Shown here: one piece after another, positions 1 to 8,778 of the stretch
How positions within the stretch are numbered: the stretch's first letter is position 1
Layout of the letters: every line of letters begins with the position of its first letter
NCBI GenBank assembly: GCA_018648325.1
Contig: JABGRK010000017.1
Location: forward strand, 237,588 to 301,587
Source: Chloroflexota bacterium
GTDB taxonomy: Bacteria; Chloroflexota; Dehalococcoidia; JABGRK01
DNA length: 64,000 bases
Direction of reading: 5' to 3'
Program-made: the position numbers and the translations under genes
Notes under the pieces: model-generated
What the model saw: only the letters and a program-made list of their open reading frames with translations
Databases searched by the model: none
What the model was told of the DNA's origin: nothing

Positions 1-1
1 G

Positions 2-253
2 CGCGGACGCTTTAACGGCAACGGTATATCCTGCAACTCTGATATGACGCCACTGGCGGTGCGCGACCACTGCAACGTTGAGGTGGATGCGCAGGACTTG
101 CTCAAGTCGGCCATGAAAAAGATGTCGCTATCAGCGCGGGGTTTTCACCGTATACTCAAGCTGGCGCGCACCATTGCTGATCTGGACGACGCCGATGAGA
201 TTACAGCAACCCACGTAGCCGAGGCCATACAGTACAGGCCCAGGAGTGTTTAG
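2..253 (+). CDS. comM: ComM/YifB family Mg-chelatase-like AAA ATPase, C-terminal end (partial)
   Basis: Only the last 83 residues lie in the window; the frame is open to the left edge. The segment matches the C-terminal Mg-chelatase domain of YifB/ComM proteins: an RGRFNGNGISCNS stretch, then LSARGFHRILKLARTIADL and the terminal AEAIQYRP motif, which is highly characteristic. In naturally transformable bacteria ComM is a helicase aiding branch migration of incoming DNA; elsewhere its role is less clear. The P-loop lies outside the window. Family assignment is confident, function in this organism is inferred. Confidence 0.88.
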   Translation, partial: RGRFNGNGISCNSDMTPLAVRDHCNVEVDAQDLLKSAMKKMSLSARGFHRILKLARTIADLDDADEITATHVAEAIQYRPRSV

Positions 254-344
254 GGGGTAAACGTTTTGTGAAGGTGGATTTACGGTTATCAGATTATTGG
301 TAGCCAAGTAAGTATGGATATCGCCGGAACGATAATAGTGTAAT

Positions 345-379
345 AAAATGACATATATTGGCATATATGCTATCATTTT
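345..379 (+). terminator. Possible hairpin after comM
   Basis: AAAATGA at 345-351 can pair with TCATTTT at 373-379, with the self-complementary GCATATATGC between them. The stem is AT-rich and has no clean T-tract beyond its own arm, so it is a weak terminator at best. It lies in the 185-bp gap between comM and the TIR gene, in which nothing else was recognised. Confidence 0.25.
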
Positions 380-438
380 AATACCCCATATGTATATTAG
401 CGAATAAGTGTCAGAAATTAAACGAAGGTAGGTTAAAC

Positions 439-1587
439 ATGGCAGAAATAGTTTTTAAAGCTTTTTTAAGCTGTAGTTTCTCCGATGAAGACAAAGAAAT
501 AACTGAATTCTTCAAGAAGCTTATACGATCCTTTGGTATTGAACCAATGGTTTATGATTATCAGGAAATAGGTAAAGTACCTGATAAAGTAAAAGAACAT
601 ATTGATAGAAGTGACTGTCTAATAGCTTTAGCAACAAAGAGAGAGAAGATAGAGGATTCTGACTCATGGGCGTACGCAGATTGGATTCAGCACGAAATTA
701 CAATTGCCAATGCATATAACAAGCCAATTGCGATACTTGTTGAAGACGGGGTGAAGATTGAAGGATTAATAAAAATGGAGGAAAGAAGGGAAACATTTAC
801 ACGTGATGATTTGCTTAGAAATATTGACAAGATATCAACCTTTCTTTTTAACTTAAGAAAATACCTAGAATCTACTTATCGATCTGATGGAGCTCAATTA
901 CCGGTTATGTTGAGGCACTATATCCACGCAAAAGGAGAAATAACATCTAAAGATACGTACGTCCTGAGAAGTGAAATATTGATGGAATCTTTGATTGATG
1001 AACTGGAAGCAACTCATCATTCGATTGAACTCGAGGATACTACACCTGGTTTATCTATTAAACTGAAACAATTTGATTTTGCTTGTATTGAAAAACCTTC
1101 AAATACAAGAGTAAATTATGAAATAATTCTAGATACAGATAGTAGAGGGTTATGGAAAGTTACTTTCGATCCACCTCTAAAGAAAGGCGAGAAGGTCAAA
1201 TATGCATTTAAGTCAGTTCGACCGAATTATCGACCTTGGACATATGAAGAGGCACTTGAAAGAATTAGACAAGGTACTTACGAATACCAAGAACCTATTT
1301 GTGAAGCCGCCGAGTATTTAATTGCTTACCCAACAGCTGAACTGTCTTTTGATCTTGAGTTTCCTGAAGGTTATGAACTACAAAAATACTATGCCGACGT
1401 AAGAATTGGTGAAGGGGTTAGGCTGAAATCTGAGAGTGAGTTAGATAGAGTAAAGGAGGGTGGCTTCTTCACCGCGGAAAAAATGTTTGATAAGTGGCTG
1501 CTAAAATTAAGAGTTCCGAAACCCATTCAAGGACACGTATACTATACTTTCTTTGAACCTCCGAAGACTGCTGATCTAAAACAGTAG
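439..1587 (+). CDS. TIR-like domain protein with a C-terminal domain of unknown family
   Basis: Residues about 4-145 read as a TIR-type fold: an FKAFLSCSFSDEDKE start (first strand and loop), IDRSDCLIALATKREK, then ADWIQHEITIANAYNKP. E86 in that last motif sits where TIR NADases carry their catalytic glutamate. Residues about 180-382 look beta-rich (WKVTFDPPLKKGEKVKYAF, YPTAELSFDLEFPEGYEL) and I do not recognise the family. There is no signal peptide or membrane segment, so a cytosolic protein is expected. The start has a GGTAGG box 6 bases upstream. The gene is visibly more AT-rich than its neighbours and stands alone, which suggests acquisition. Bacterial TIR proteins often act in phage defence through NAD cleavage, but no partner gene is visible, so that role is inference. 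Confidence 0.7.
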   Translation: MAEIVFKAFLSCSFSDEDKEITEFFKKLIRSFGIEPMVYDYQEIGKVPDKVKEHIDRSDCLIALATKREKIEDSDSWAYADWIQHEITIANAYNKPIAILVEDGVKIEGLIKMEERRETFTRDDLLRNIDKISTFLFNLRKYLESTYRSDGAQLPVMLRHYIHAKGEITSKDTYVLRSEILMESLIDELEATHHSIELEDTTPGLSIKLKQFDFACIEKPSNTRVNYEIILDTDSRGLWKVTFDPPLKKGEKVKYAFKSVRPNYRPWTYEEALERIRQGTYEYQEPICEAAEYLIAYPTAELSFDLEFPEGYELQKYYADVRIGEGVRLKSESELDRVKEGGFFTAEKMFDKWLLKLRVPKPIQGHVYYTFFEPPKTADLKQ

Positions 1588-1608
1588 ATATAATGGAGGG
1601 AGATAAAT

Positions 1609-1653
1609 ATGAGTGCTTCTATTAGGGCTAGTGGTTATTTTTTCTTAGTTTGA
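1609..1653 (+). other. 14-codon ORF with a strong ribosome binding site
   Basis: An ATG at 1609 follows a GGAGGGA box by a good distance and opens a frame of only 14 codons (MSASIRASGYFFLV). It begins 21 bases after the TIR gene stops. It may be the 5' stump of a gene lost when the cupin region joined here, or a leader peptide. No family is recognisable and expression is unproven. Confidence 0.25.
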
Positions 1654-1666
1654 GCTGCTTCTTGCT

Positions 1667-2002
1667 CTATGACCTTATCATCACCAGCAACATCTTGAAT
1701 TGTTTTATGGCAGTTAAGGCATGAGGTTTGTCTGCCGGCATGATTATCATTTCACCGGTGCCGACCTGATGATATTTACCTGCAATGGTGATTTCGGCTG
1801 AACCATCGAGAATGTAGACCAGAGCATCAAAAGGAGCGGTGTGCTCGCTGAGTCCCTGACCTTTTGAAAAGGCAAAAACGGTAAGAGTGCCTATTTTCTT
1901 GTCGATAATTGTTTTGCTGACAACTGAGCCCTCCTGATATTCCACCAGGTCTGCCATGTTAAGGACTTTGGCCAGAAGATCGCCTGTATTTCCACTTTCC
2001 AT
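1667..2002 (-). CDS. Cupin domain protein
   Basis: A 111-residue single-domain cupin. The first cupin motif is degenerate around SEHTAPFDALVYILDGSAEI and the second is MIIMPADKPHALTAIKQFKML. One histidine is seen in each motif, consistent with a metal site, but the substrate cannot be read. An AAGGGGGC box lies 5 bases before the ATG. It follows rsgA in the same direction, 58 bases downstream, but is probably a separate stress or sensing protein. Small cupins of this type are very diverse, so no reaction is assigned. Confidence 0.75.
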   Translation of the reverse strand: MESGNTGDLLAKVLNMADLVEYQEGSVVSKTIIDKKIGTLTVFAFSKGQGLSEHTAPFDALVYILDGSAEITIAGKYHQVGTGEMIIMPADKPHALTAIKQFKMLLVMIRS

Positions 2003-2060
2003 TACTGCCCCCTTTTCAAGATTGTGTCGGTATTATAACACGGTTGGTTTGCTAGGCGTA

Positions 2061-3131
2061 TTATCTTTTCTTCCTCATCCCGAACTGCTTCTTGTAGGTT
2101 TGAATCATCTTGCCAAAGTCTTTGTCTTTTTGCCTTTTTTCTAAATAAGACATCTCGTTGAAGGCGGATTCCTTGTTCATCTTGACGTAGTTTTCGTGCC
2201 GCTCAGGCTCAATTACTTTGTCCTTTACCGCTTGCAGCACGGCGCAGCCCTCTTCAAGCGAATGGGTGCAGTCTGCATAGCGGCAGTTGACGGCAAGCTC
2301 TACAATCTCAGCAAAGGTATCACTCAAGCCGGAGTCGACGGCAAAATTGCCCAGTTCCCGCATGCCGGGAGTGTCTATTATCATGGCGCCGTTTTCAAGA
2401 CGTATGAGCTGGCGGCGCGTGGTGGTGTGTCTTCCCTTGTCGTCTTTATCGACGGCTTGAACCTCAAACATCTCGCCGCCCAGAAGGTTGTTTAGCAGGG
2501 TAGTCTTGCCAACGCCGGACGATCCGATCATGCAATATGTATTGCCGGATATCAGCAGTGCTTTTATATCGTCCAGACCAGAATCGCTAATATTACTGAA
2601 GGCCGCTATTTTGACATCCGGCATCAGTTTGTGGATTTGCGCTATCTTCTGCTCCAGTTCGTCTGCTGATATCAGATCGCTTTTGCATAGCAGTATAACG
2701 GGGTAAATATTGCCCTGGTTTACCATTACCAGATAGCGCTCCAGACGCCGCAGGTTATAGTTGGCATCCAGCGATTGCACGATAAACGCGGTATCGATGT
2801 TTGCGGCAATTAATTGAAACTCTATCTTTTTACCCGCTGTTTTACGTTGCAAGCTGGATTTTCTAGGCATGATCTGGTGGATGATGGCGAAGCTGTTTTC
2901 ATCAAGGTACTGCGCATAGACCCAGTCACCAACGGCGGGATAGTCCAGCGGTGAGGTGGCGCCGTACATCAGTTTGCCGGTAACTTCCGCAAGGGCATCG
3001 CCAGCATTGTTGCGCAGGGCGTAGTTGTCCTTGTTTACGGCAATAACCCGGGCTATTTTGTATTCGGTTGTTTGGGCCGGATCGACTTGATCCATAAACC
3101 AGTCGCTAAAGCCCAGTTCTTGCAGACTCAT
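2061..3131 (-). CDS. rsgA: Ribosome small subunit-dependent GTPase A
   Basis: RsgA (YjeQ) is a circularly permuted GTPase that helps late 30S maturation. The permuted order is present: an OB-like N-terminus (about 1-105), G4 as CKSD (149-152), then G1 as GSSGVGKT (203-210) and G3 as DTPG (253-256). The C-terminal zinc knuckle C283, C288, H290, C296 is complete. Its length of 356 residues is normal. The ATG overlaps the stop of the upstream methyltransferase by 4 bases, so the two are translationally coupled. Confidence 0.95.
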   Translation of the reverse strand: MSLQELGFSDWFMDQVDPAQTTEYKIARVIAVNKDNYALRNNAGDALAEVTGKLMYGATSPLDYPAVGDWVYAQYLDENSFAIIHQIMPRKSSLQRKTAGKKIEFQLIAANIDTAFIVQSLDANYNLRRLERYLVMVNQGNIYPVILLCKSDLISADELEQKIAQIHKLMPDVKIAAFSNISDSGLDDIKALLISGNTYCMIGSSGVGKTTLLNNLLGGEMFEVQAVDKDDKGRHTTTRRQLIRLENGAMIIDTPGMRELGNFAVDSGLSDTFAEIVELAVNCRYADCTHSLEEGCAVLQAVKDKVIEPERHENYVKMNKESAFNEMSYLEKRQKDKDFGKMIQTYKKQFGMRKKR

Positions 3132-3979
3132 TTGTCTTTGCTCCGTGTAGCTTTAAAGAATGTTACATCGTTTGCGCGGTACAGCCGACCATCCGGCAAT
3201 ACGTTTTCATAGTATTCTACATCTGTAAATCCGTTTTGGTCAAGCTCCGTTTTGAGGTCATCCGGCGCAAAATAATGGTGCCAGAAGCGGTATATGTTGC
3301 AATTGCCTGAGTCATCGGCGACTATGTGCTGATCCAGCATTACCTTGTTTTCCGGGTAATGGAATGTTTCTGAAAGCAGCAGGTACGGTTTGGCTCTCCA
3401 GAATCCGCCCTCTGATGCTTCCCAACTTCTGGCAAATGTTTTACCTGCAAGCGTTTTATCATTTAACACGTCGAATATAAATACGCCGGACGGCTTGAGT
3501 GCCCGACGAACGTTTGCCAGCAGTATAGCTCTTTCCTGCGGAGACAGGACTACAAAATCGCAGTAGATCATAATTGCCAGATCGAACCGGTTTTCCATGT
3601 CCAACTCAAGGTAGTTCTGGTACAGGTATGTGATATCCTGCGCCTTTTCTGCTGCATGGTTCTTGGCGTACTCGATTGAGCGTTTGGAGAAGTCCACGCC
3701 GGTTACGCTGTGGCCTTTGGACGTTAGAACCTCTGTGTAGAGGCCGGGGCCACATCCCAGATCCAGAATGCTCATACCTTCTTTATCACACTGTCTTAAA
3801 ATCCAATCAACGGTTTTGTTGATGGTTGATTGTTTTCTGCTGGCCACATCTATATCCGGGTTGATGTGAGCTTCCAGCAGATACGTTGATATATGCTCAT
3901 CATTCCACATGCTGGCTGTGCCTTTTGTATATATATCAGGTTTGGTTGATAGTTTTGCCAATTCTTCCAGTTTTATCAA
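3128..3979 (-). CDS. Class I SAM-dependent methyltransferase
   Basis: A 283-residue Rossmann methyltransferase. Motif I is ILDLGCGPGL (71-80), followed by the acidic SAM-binding strand VTGVDFSKRSIEYA; motif IV lies near DLAIMIYCDF. The substrate is not readable; the sequence resembles ubiquinone/menaquinone-biosynthesis-like and small-molecule methyltransferases only in a general way. Translation starts at a TTG with AAGGAG 5 bases upstream. It forms a two-gene unit with rsgA through an ATGA overlap. Confidence 0.85.
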   Translation of the reverse strand: MIKLEELAKLSTKPDIYTKGTASMWNDEHISTYLLEAHINPDIDVASRKQSTINKTVDWILRQCDKEGMSILDLGCGPGLYTEVLTSKGHSVTGVDFSKRSIEYAKNHAAEKAQDITYLYQNYLELDMENRFDLAIMIYCDFVVLSPQERAILLANVRRALKPSGVFIFDVLNDKTLAGKTFARSWEASEGGFWRAKPYLLLSETFHYPENKVMLDQHIVADDSGNCNIYRFWHHYFAPDDLKTELDQNGFTDVEYYENVLPDGRLYRANDVTFFKATRSKDK

Positions 3980-4132
3980 TGTTTCTCCTTATTCGTCTGA
4001 CCATTTTATAGAATGCGGGCGCACTCGTCAATCGTATGTTGCTTGTGAAATCGGCCCGAAATCTATACAATTGGATAAGACCTCTTTTTAATAAGGGGCC
4101 TATTTTTACGTTTAAATATGGAGGGCAAAAAA

Positions 4133-5404
4133 GTGCCGTTTGCCAAAGATGAGAAGATAAAGACCTGGACGATAGCCGATCACCATGCGCTGTATGATCG
4201 AGTAGAAACGTATGCCAAAGGCCCCAACGCAGAACCTATTCCCAACGTTAGTGATGACAGGGACATTTTTGGGGTGATACTGGCGCGCTTGAATTGGGAC
4301 GGCGCTGTTAGACTCAGGCGATTGCTTGAGTGGCTGTTTACTCCTATAGAGATGGAGGCCTGTCATCTGCTCAGGGAGTTTGAGCTGGATAAGCAGGTTG
4401 ATGGTCTGGAAAAGTGGCTGGATATACCGGTTGATCAGGTAAACGATATACTCGAGGCTTGCTTTCAGAAGGGCGTTATTTTCCCCCGCGATCGTAAGAC
4501 ACGGATAGGATACCGCTTTCTGCCGCGTGGTCAGATGCAGTTCCACGATGGTTCTCAGACCAACGCATCGCTGGATATGAAATATGGTCCGCAGCTGTTT
4601 AACCTGTGGGATGACTGGTGTTACCACGAGGACGGCGAGGAAGACTATAACAGGCAAAAGAAAAGGTTTGAGGCACCCACCAACTACCGCAACAGACGGG
4701 TGCTGCCCGCCTTCGATGCAATTTTGGCAAGTCCGGATGTAGATCAGCTACAGCCGTGGGAAGATGGCCGTGAAATAATCAACAAGCACTATCGATGGGC
4801 TATCTCACCGTGTTCATGCCGTCGTCGTGTATCCGGTGGTGGTATGATCTGCAAGCGCACAAAGAGCCAGGTATGTCTCAACTTCGATATCGCTGCTGAG
4901 ACAGTGATCCTGCGGCACGGGCGTGAAGTATCAAAAGATCAGGCGCTTGAGGCCATGCGCCAGGCTCACCGCGACGGGCTTGTCGGTTCCATGGATCACT
5001 GGCAGACGACTGACTTCTTTTTGATGTGCTTCTGCTGCGATTGCTGTTGTCATCATTGGGCACCGCATATAAGCCAGTGGGGCGAGTACAGCCCGGAGTG
5101 GCGCTGGAAGCAGAGCCGCTGGAACGTATCGATAGATCAGGGCAAATGTATTGCCTGCAAACATCCGTCGGGCGAGTCCAGATGTGTTGCTGTTTGCCAG
5201 TTTAAGGCGACCGAGATGCGCGAAGTAGAAGGTAAGAGCAAAGCGTTTGTGGATACCGATAAATGCTTTGGATGCTTAAGCTGTGCGGTGATATGTCCGG
5301 CCAAGGCCATTACGGCGCACTGCGTACGGCCAGTGGAGTGGGTACCATCCGCACCGCAACGTGAACGCCGCAAGCGCCCTGAGGGTAAGCTGGATGCCGC
5401 TTAA
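4133..5404 (+). CDS. Cys-rich 4Fe-4S ferredoxin-type protein
   Basis: A cytosolic protein of about 423 residues. The first 130 residues are helical and resemble a winged-helix fold. The middle carries unusual cysteine clusters (SPCSCRRR, then CFCCDCCCHHW). The end carries KCIACKHPSGESRCVAVCQF and KCFGCLSCAVICPAKAI, the second a typical 4Fe-4S ferredoxin motif. The GTG at 4133 is chosen over the ATG at 4118 because that ATG is part of the GGAGGG box, which lies 7 bases before the GTG. It probably carries two iron-sulfur clusters and transfers electrons, perhaps to the nitroreductase 69 bases downstream. The exact partner is unknown. Confidence 0.72.
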   Translation: MPFAKDEKIKTWTIADHHALYDRVETYAKGPNAEPIPNVSDDRDIFGVILARLNWDGAVRLRRLLEWLFTPIEMEACHLLREFELDKQVDGLEKWLDIPVDQVNDILEACFQKGVIFPRDRKTRIGYRFLPRGQMQFHDGSQTNASLDMKYGPQLFNLWDDWCYHEDGEEDYNRQKKRFEAPTNYRNRRVLPAFDAILASPDVDQLQPWEDGREIINKHYRWAISPCSCRRRVSGGGMICKRTKSQVCLNFDIAAETVILRHGREVSKDQALEAMRQAHRDGLVGSMDHWQTTDFFLMCFCCDCCCHHWAPHISQWGEYSPEWRWKQSRWNVSIDQGKCIACKHPSGESRCVAVCQFKATEMREVEGKSKAFVDTDKCFGCLSCAVICPAKAITAHCVRPVEWVPSAPQRERRKRPEGKLDAA

Positions 5405-5473
5405 GTAATTCACCTTGACTATTGTCACGCGGCCTTATACCATATGCAAACACCTTATTTTAGGAGAAGGCAT

Positions 5474-6043
5474 ATGGATTATAATGAATTGCTTGAGATG
5501 ATAAAGAGTCGGCGAAGTATTCGCCGCTTCAAACCGGACCCCATTCCTGACGATATCGTAGATAAGATACTTGAGACAGCGCGCTGGGCGCCGTCGTGCG
5601 GGAACTCGCAGCCGTGGGAGCTAATCGCTGTTAAAAAGCAGACTGTACGAGATGAAGTCGTGCGAATGCTTGATGACGATTACAGGGCTAAGGATAAGGA
5701 GCCGCCCGCCGGACCGGCACAGGCGCAACTGCTAATACTTATCTGCTACAATCCCGAGAATAAACCTCCGGCATGGCTGGGCCGTTTGGTCGATTCCATG
5801 TTCTACTCCAGTCTGGGCAACGCCGCTTTATTTATGTCTATGGCAGTAACTTCACTGGGATTAGGATCGCAGTGGGTATCTCATATCGCCGATCCGTCTA
5901 TTGAGGGAAATATCAAGGAACTGCTGGGCATTCCGGCCGCGTGGGAGATATTTGATATGCTGGCCGTAGGCTACCCGGATGTGGCGCCCAAACCCCGTGC
6001 GATGAGAAGCTTTGATGAAGTTGTGCACTACGATTTCTACTAG
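5474..6043 (+). CDS. Nitroreductase family FMN oxidoreductase
   Basis: A 189-residue nitroreductase-fold enzyme using FMN and usually NAD(P)H. The N-terminal FMN contact SRRSIRRF and the WAPSCGNSQPWE motif are present, as is the C-terminal AVGYPDV motif before the last loop. The start at 5474 is preferred to an upstream in-frame ATG at 5444 because TAGGAGAAGG lies directly before it. It sits between a ferredoxin-like gene and a DUF3604 gene in the same direction, which suggests co-transcription. The substrate cannot be deduced; family members reduce nitro compounds, flavins or quinones. Confidence 0.88.
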   Translation: MDYNELLEMIKSRRSIRRFKPDPIPDDIVDKILETARWAPSCGNSQPWELIAVKKQTVRDEVVRMLDDDYRAKDKEPPAGPAQAQLLILICYNPENKPPAWLGRLVDSMFYSSLGNAALFMSMAVTSLGLGSQWVSHIADPSIEGNIKELLGIPAAWEIFDMLAVGYPDVAPKPRAMRSFDEVVHYDFY

Positions 6044-6081
6044 GTTCTGATTCCAATCACGCTTTAAAAAAGGAGTATTGA

Positions 6082-8181
6082 TTGTATAGCATTGATCGGG
6101 GTCAAGCTAGTATTTATCCGGCAGGTCCTGTTGAGGCCGGCTCGTTTGTTACTGTTGTTTACACGTATACGGCAGGCCATCCCATTGACGATGGTGGACG
6201 CATAAAAATTGTTTTTCGGCAGGTGGGTGATTTTGGCATACCGCAATTTGCCGATTCTGCAAAACCCAACTATTACACTATCAGCACTACAGGCGATTGC
6301 ACTGTCGAAGCATCATGGGATCCCAGGGGGCATGCGCGTCCTTGGGTGCCCGCTCTGGTTATCAGGGTAACAAAGGGCTTTTTGGATAGGGGCGAAAGCA
6401 TCAAGATAGTCTTTGGCGATCGAAGTGGTGGATCTGATGGCTGGCGCATGCAGACCTTTTGCGAGGAAAGTTTTGAGTTGCGGACGCTTGTTGATCCCAT
6501 AGCCAAGTCCGACTTTAAGGATATTCAGGAGTCTCCTACGCTTAAGGTTATATCCGGTAAGCCCGTACATGCAGTATGCATTGCTCCATCTGAAGTTGGC
6601 GTTAGTCAAGCTTTTAACTATTATCTGAAGCTTGAGGACAGGTGGGGCAATCCCACGGGGCAACCTGTTAGCATTTCTCATCCTGGTTTTTCATCGTCAG
6701 GACTACAGTCGATAGTTACTGAGGATAAGGAAACGGGTCTGTTGGCCCGCAGCAACCCAATCGACATTGTATTAAGTACAGACAAACTGCATCCCTACTG
6801 GGCCGATTTTCACGGACAGTCTGAGGAGACGGTTGGCACAAACACCATCGATGATTACTTTGCTTTTGCGCGTGACTACGCGCTCTTGGACATTTGTGGG
6901 CATCAGGGCAATGATTTTGAGGTGAGCGACGATTTTTGGCAGACAATCAATGATACGACCAAGCGGTTTTATCAGAATGATAAATTTGTTACTTTCCCCG
7001 GATACGAATGGAGCGGGAATACGCCGATGGGTGGCGACCGCAACGTATATTTTGTATCCGAAGGTGGGCGTATAAGCAGAAGCAGTTCGGAATCGCTTGC
7101 GGATAGTAAATCGCGTGATGATGACCGCCCGACGGCGACTGATCTGTTTGATAATCTAAAAGGTCAATCTGTAAAATCATTTGCTTTTGCGCATGTGGGT
7201 GGGCGCTATGCCGACATTACCATGCATGATGAGGATATTGAGGTGGCTGTTGAGGTGCATTCGGCGTGGGGTACGTTTGAATGGCTGGTGGCTGATGCGC
7301 TGAAAATGGGTTACCGCATTGGCATTTGTGCCAATTCCGACGGGCATAAAGGACGCCCTGGTGCATCATATCCCGGTGCTCGGACGTTCGGCTCCTTGGG
7401 TGGATTGACATGTGTTCTGGCCCAAAGTCTTGATCGGCAGAGCGTTTACGAGGCCATGAAGTCGCGGCATTTTTATGCCACTACCGGCAATCGCGCTCTG
7501 ATCGACTTGGTGTTGGTTGCCGCTGATGGGCATGTTGCCATGATGGGGGATGTAATACAAATCGACAGTGGTGTGCCAACTCTCAAAGTTGCGGTGGCGG
7601 GTACGGGTCCGATTGAGAGTGTCCAGGTTCGCAATGGGTCGAATGTTGTTAAAACCATGCGGCCTTACGATTTGAGTGGGCTTGGCAGACGTATCAAGAT
7701 AGTCTGGGCGGGTGCCGAGGTGAAGGGCCGGGCACGCGTTGTGAACTGGGACGGGCGTTTACAGCTTACGGGCAACAGCATTGTTTCTGCCAGCTCCGTT
7801 AATTTCTGGAACGATGACCTGCGGCCGGTGATTTGTGGTGAGGATCGGCTTGAGTGGAAATCGAGCACTACGGGTGGGATTGCCGGCGTTATTGTTGAAC
7901 TGGCACGTTCTGATACAGGGTCGGTTCGCATTGAGACGGCGCAGCGCACGGTTGAGCTGGACATAGCCTCTATAGGACTCGATCCGACGACTTATGATTG
8001 TGGAGGCGTTGAAAAAAGGCTCGAGGTGTATCATTTACCCGACGAGCCGTGCGCTAGCAGTTTTGCCTTTGATCTGCCTCTTACTGATTTATACGCGGGC
8101 GATAATCCCATCTACATTCGCACGTCGCAGGAGGACGGGCACATGGCCTGGACCAGCCCGGCTTACGTGGTTAGATCGTAA
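6082..8181 (+). CDS. DUF3604/PHP-like metal-dependent hydrolase-type protein
   Basis: A 699-residue protein with a beta-sandwich N-terminal part (about 1-230), a PHP/DUF3604-type core (about 235-480) and a beta-rich C-terminus. Metal ligand candidates in order are H244 in ADFHGQSEET, the FPGYEW motif (305-310), H371 in FAHVGGRYAD, E391/H393 in VEVHSAWG, and D420/H422 in NSDGHKGRPG. These match the DUF3604 pattern. No signal peptide is seen. Translation starts at TTG with AGGAG 7 bases upstream. It is 38 bases after the nitroreductase. The reaction is unknown; phosphoesterase chemistry is suggested by the fold only. Confidence 0.78.
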   Translation: MYSIDRGQASIYPAGPVEAGSFVTVVYTYTAGHPIDDGGRIKIVFRQVGDFGIPQFADSAKPNYYTISTTGDCTVEASWDPRGHARPWVPALVIRVTKGFLDRGESIKIVFGDRSGGSDGWRMQTFCEESFELRTLVDPIAKSDFKDIQESPTLKVISGKPVHAVCIAPSEVGVSQAFNYYLKLEDRWGNPTGQPVSISHPGFSSSGLQSIVTEDKETGLLARSNPIDIVLSTDKLHPYWADFHGQSEETVGTNTIDDYFAFARDYALLDICGHQGNDFEVSDDFWQTINDTTKRFYQNDKFVTFPGYEWSGNTPMGGDRNVYFVSEGGRISRSSSESLADSKSRDDDRPTATDLFDNLKGQSVKSFAFAHVGGRYADITMHDEDIEVAVEVHSAWGTFEWLVADALKMGYRIGICANSDGHKGRPGASYPGARTFGSLGGLTCVLAQSLDRQSVYEAMKSRHFYATTGNRALIDLVLVAADGHVAMMGDVIQIDSGVPTLKVAVAGTGPIESVQVRNGSNVVKTMRPYDLSGLGRRIKIVWAGAEVKGRARVVNWDGRLQLTGNSIVSASSVNFWNDDLRPVICGEDRLEWKSSTTGGIAGVIVELARSDTGSVRIETAQRTVELDIASIGLDPTTYDCGGVEKRLEVYHLPDEPCASSFAFDLPLTDLYAGDNPIYIRTSQEDGHMAWTSPAYVVRS

Positions 8182-8195
8182 TTGCTTTGGGATGG

Positions 8196-8387
8196 CTATT
8201 TCTTTTTGAGCCTTAATAACTTCAGTAACTTTGTCAGTATTGACTCTCCCTCATCATCTACTGCATATCCACATTCCTGGTTAATGCATATGTGACGCCC
8301 CGCTGCACTATCATGATAGAATCCCGGTTCCCCACATTCAGGACAAATCTCTTGTCCCAATGAGCCATCATGTAAATCTCTGCTCAT
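8196..8387 (-). CDS. Small zinc-ribbon protein
   Basis: A 63-residue protein with ICPECGEPGFYH, then a second pair in HICINQECGYAVD, a rubredoxin-like or zinc-ribbon spacing, followed by a basic tail (LLKLLRLKKK). AGGGGG lies 7 bases upstream of the ATG. It is the last of four tiny genes on this strand that share a promoter region near 8972. Function unknown; nucleic-acid or protein binding is possible. Confidence 0.7.
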   Translation of the reverse strand: MSRDLHDGSLGQEICPECGEPGFYHDSAAGRHICINQECGYAVDDEGESILTKLLKLLRLKKK

Positions 8388-8416
8388 TTTTAACCCCCTA
8401 ATATTTGTACTCGGTT

Positions 8417-8608
8417 TTACTCTTTTTTCTTATACTCTGAAATGCCTTCTTTGTTGTGATTCCATATACTGTGGTATTCGTTGGTATGCGCCTGAACTTT
8501 TTGCTTGAGCTGGTGGTCATCATCTGCATCGCAATGCCAATCGCAATCGAACCCCTCATCCCTGCAATCATAAGCACATTTTTTGCCTTCTTCTTTGCCT
8601 TCTATCAT
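8417..8608 (-). CDS. DUF1059 family small protein, copy 2
   Basis: A 63-residue protein with the DUF1059 core: YDCRDEGFDCDWHCDADD followed by QLKQKVQAHTNEYH. It is clearly paralogous to the gene at 8779-8940, with near-identical YDCRDEGF and KVQAH segments, but has a longer charged tail. DUF1059 proteins are small, Cys/His-containing and functionally uncharacterised; metal binding is plausible. It lies in the microprotein operon, after a desulforedoxin-like gene. Confidence 0.8.
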   Translation of the reverse strand: MIEGKEEGKKCAYDCRDEGFDCDWHCDADDDHQLKQKVQAHTNEYHSIWNHNKEGISEYKKKE

Positions 8609-8632
8609 GGCTGGTTTTTCCCTTCTATAAAC

Positions 8633-8761
8633 TTACTTTGGCTCTACTTTCTTCATCTTACGTCCGCAACAGATACGTGGTCCCTCGCAGTTCTTGGATA
8701 TTACCACGATATGCCCACAATTACTACACTGATATTTCTCGCCCGCTTTCAATGTATTCAT
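8633..8761 (-). CDS. Desulforedoxin-like 42-residue protein
   Basis: A frame of 42 codons from ATG at 8761 to TAA at 8633. It has the desulforedoxin pattern: YQCSNCGHIVV with CxxC near the start, then RICCGRKMKKVEPK with adjacent cysteines. Desulforedoxins and the N-terminal domain of desulfoferrodoxin bind iron through these four cysteines and pass electrons or reduce superoxide. No good ribosome binding site is seen, so translation may depend on coupling to the DUF1059 gene 17 bases upstream. Its size makes it easy to miss. Confidence 0.78.
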   Translation of the reverse strand: MNTLKAGEKYQCSNCGHIVVISKNCEGPRICCGRKMKKVEPK

Positions 8762-8778
8762 TGACGGTTTTCGAAAAG

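Noticed and set aside
2196..2706. Open frames on the plus strand opposite rsgA
   Set aside because: They mirror a well-conserved gene on the other strand, lack ribosome binding sites and resemble no family.
4020..4117. A terminator hairpin at AAGACCTC...AAGGGGCC before the ferredoxin-like gene
   Set aside because: Pairing is poor (five or fewer contiguous pairs) and it lies between divergent genes, where a promoter is expected instead.
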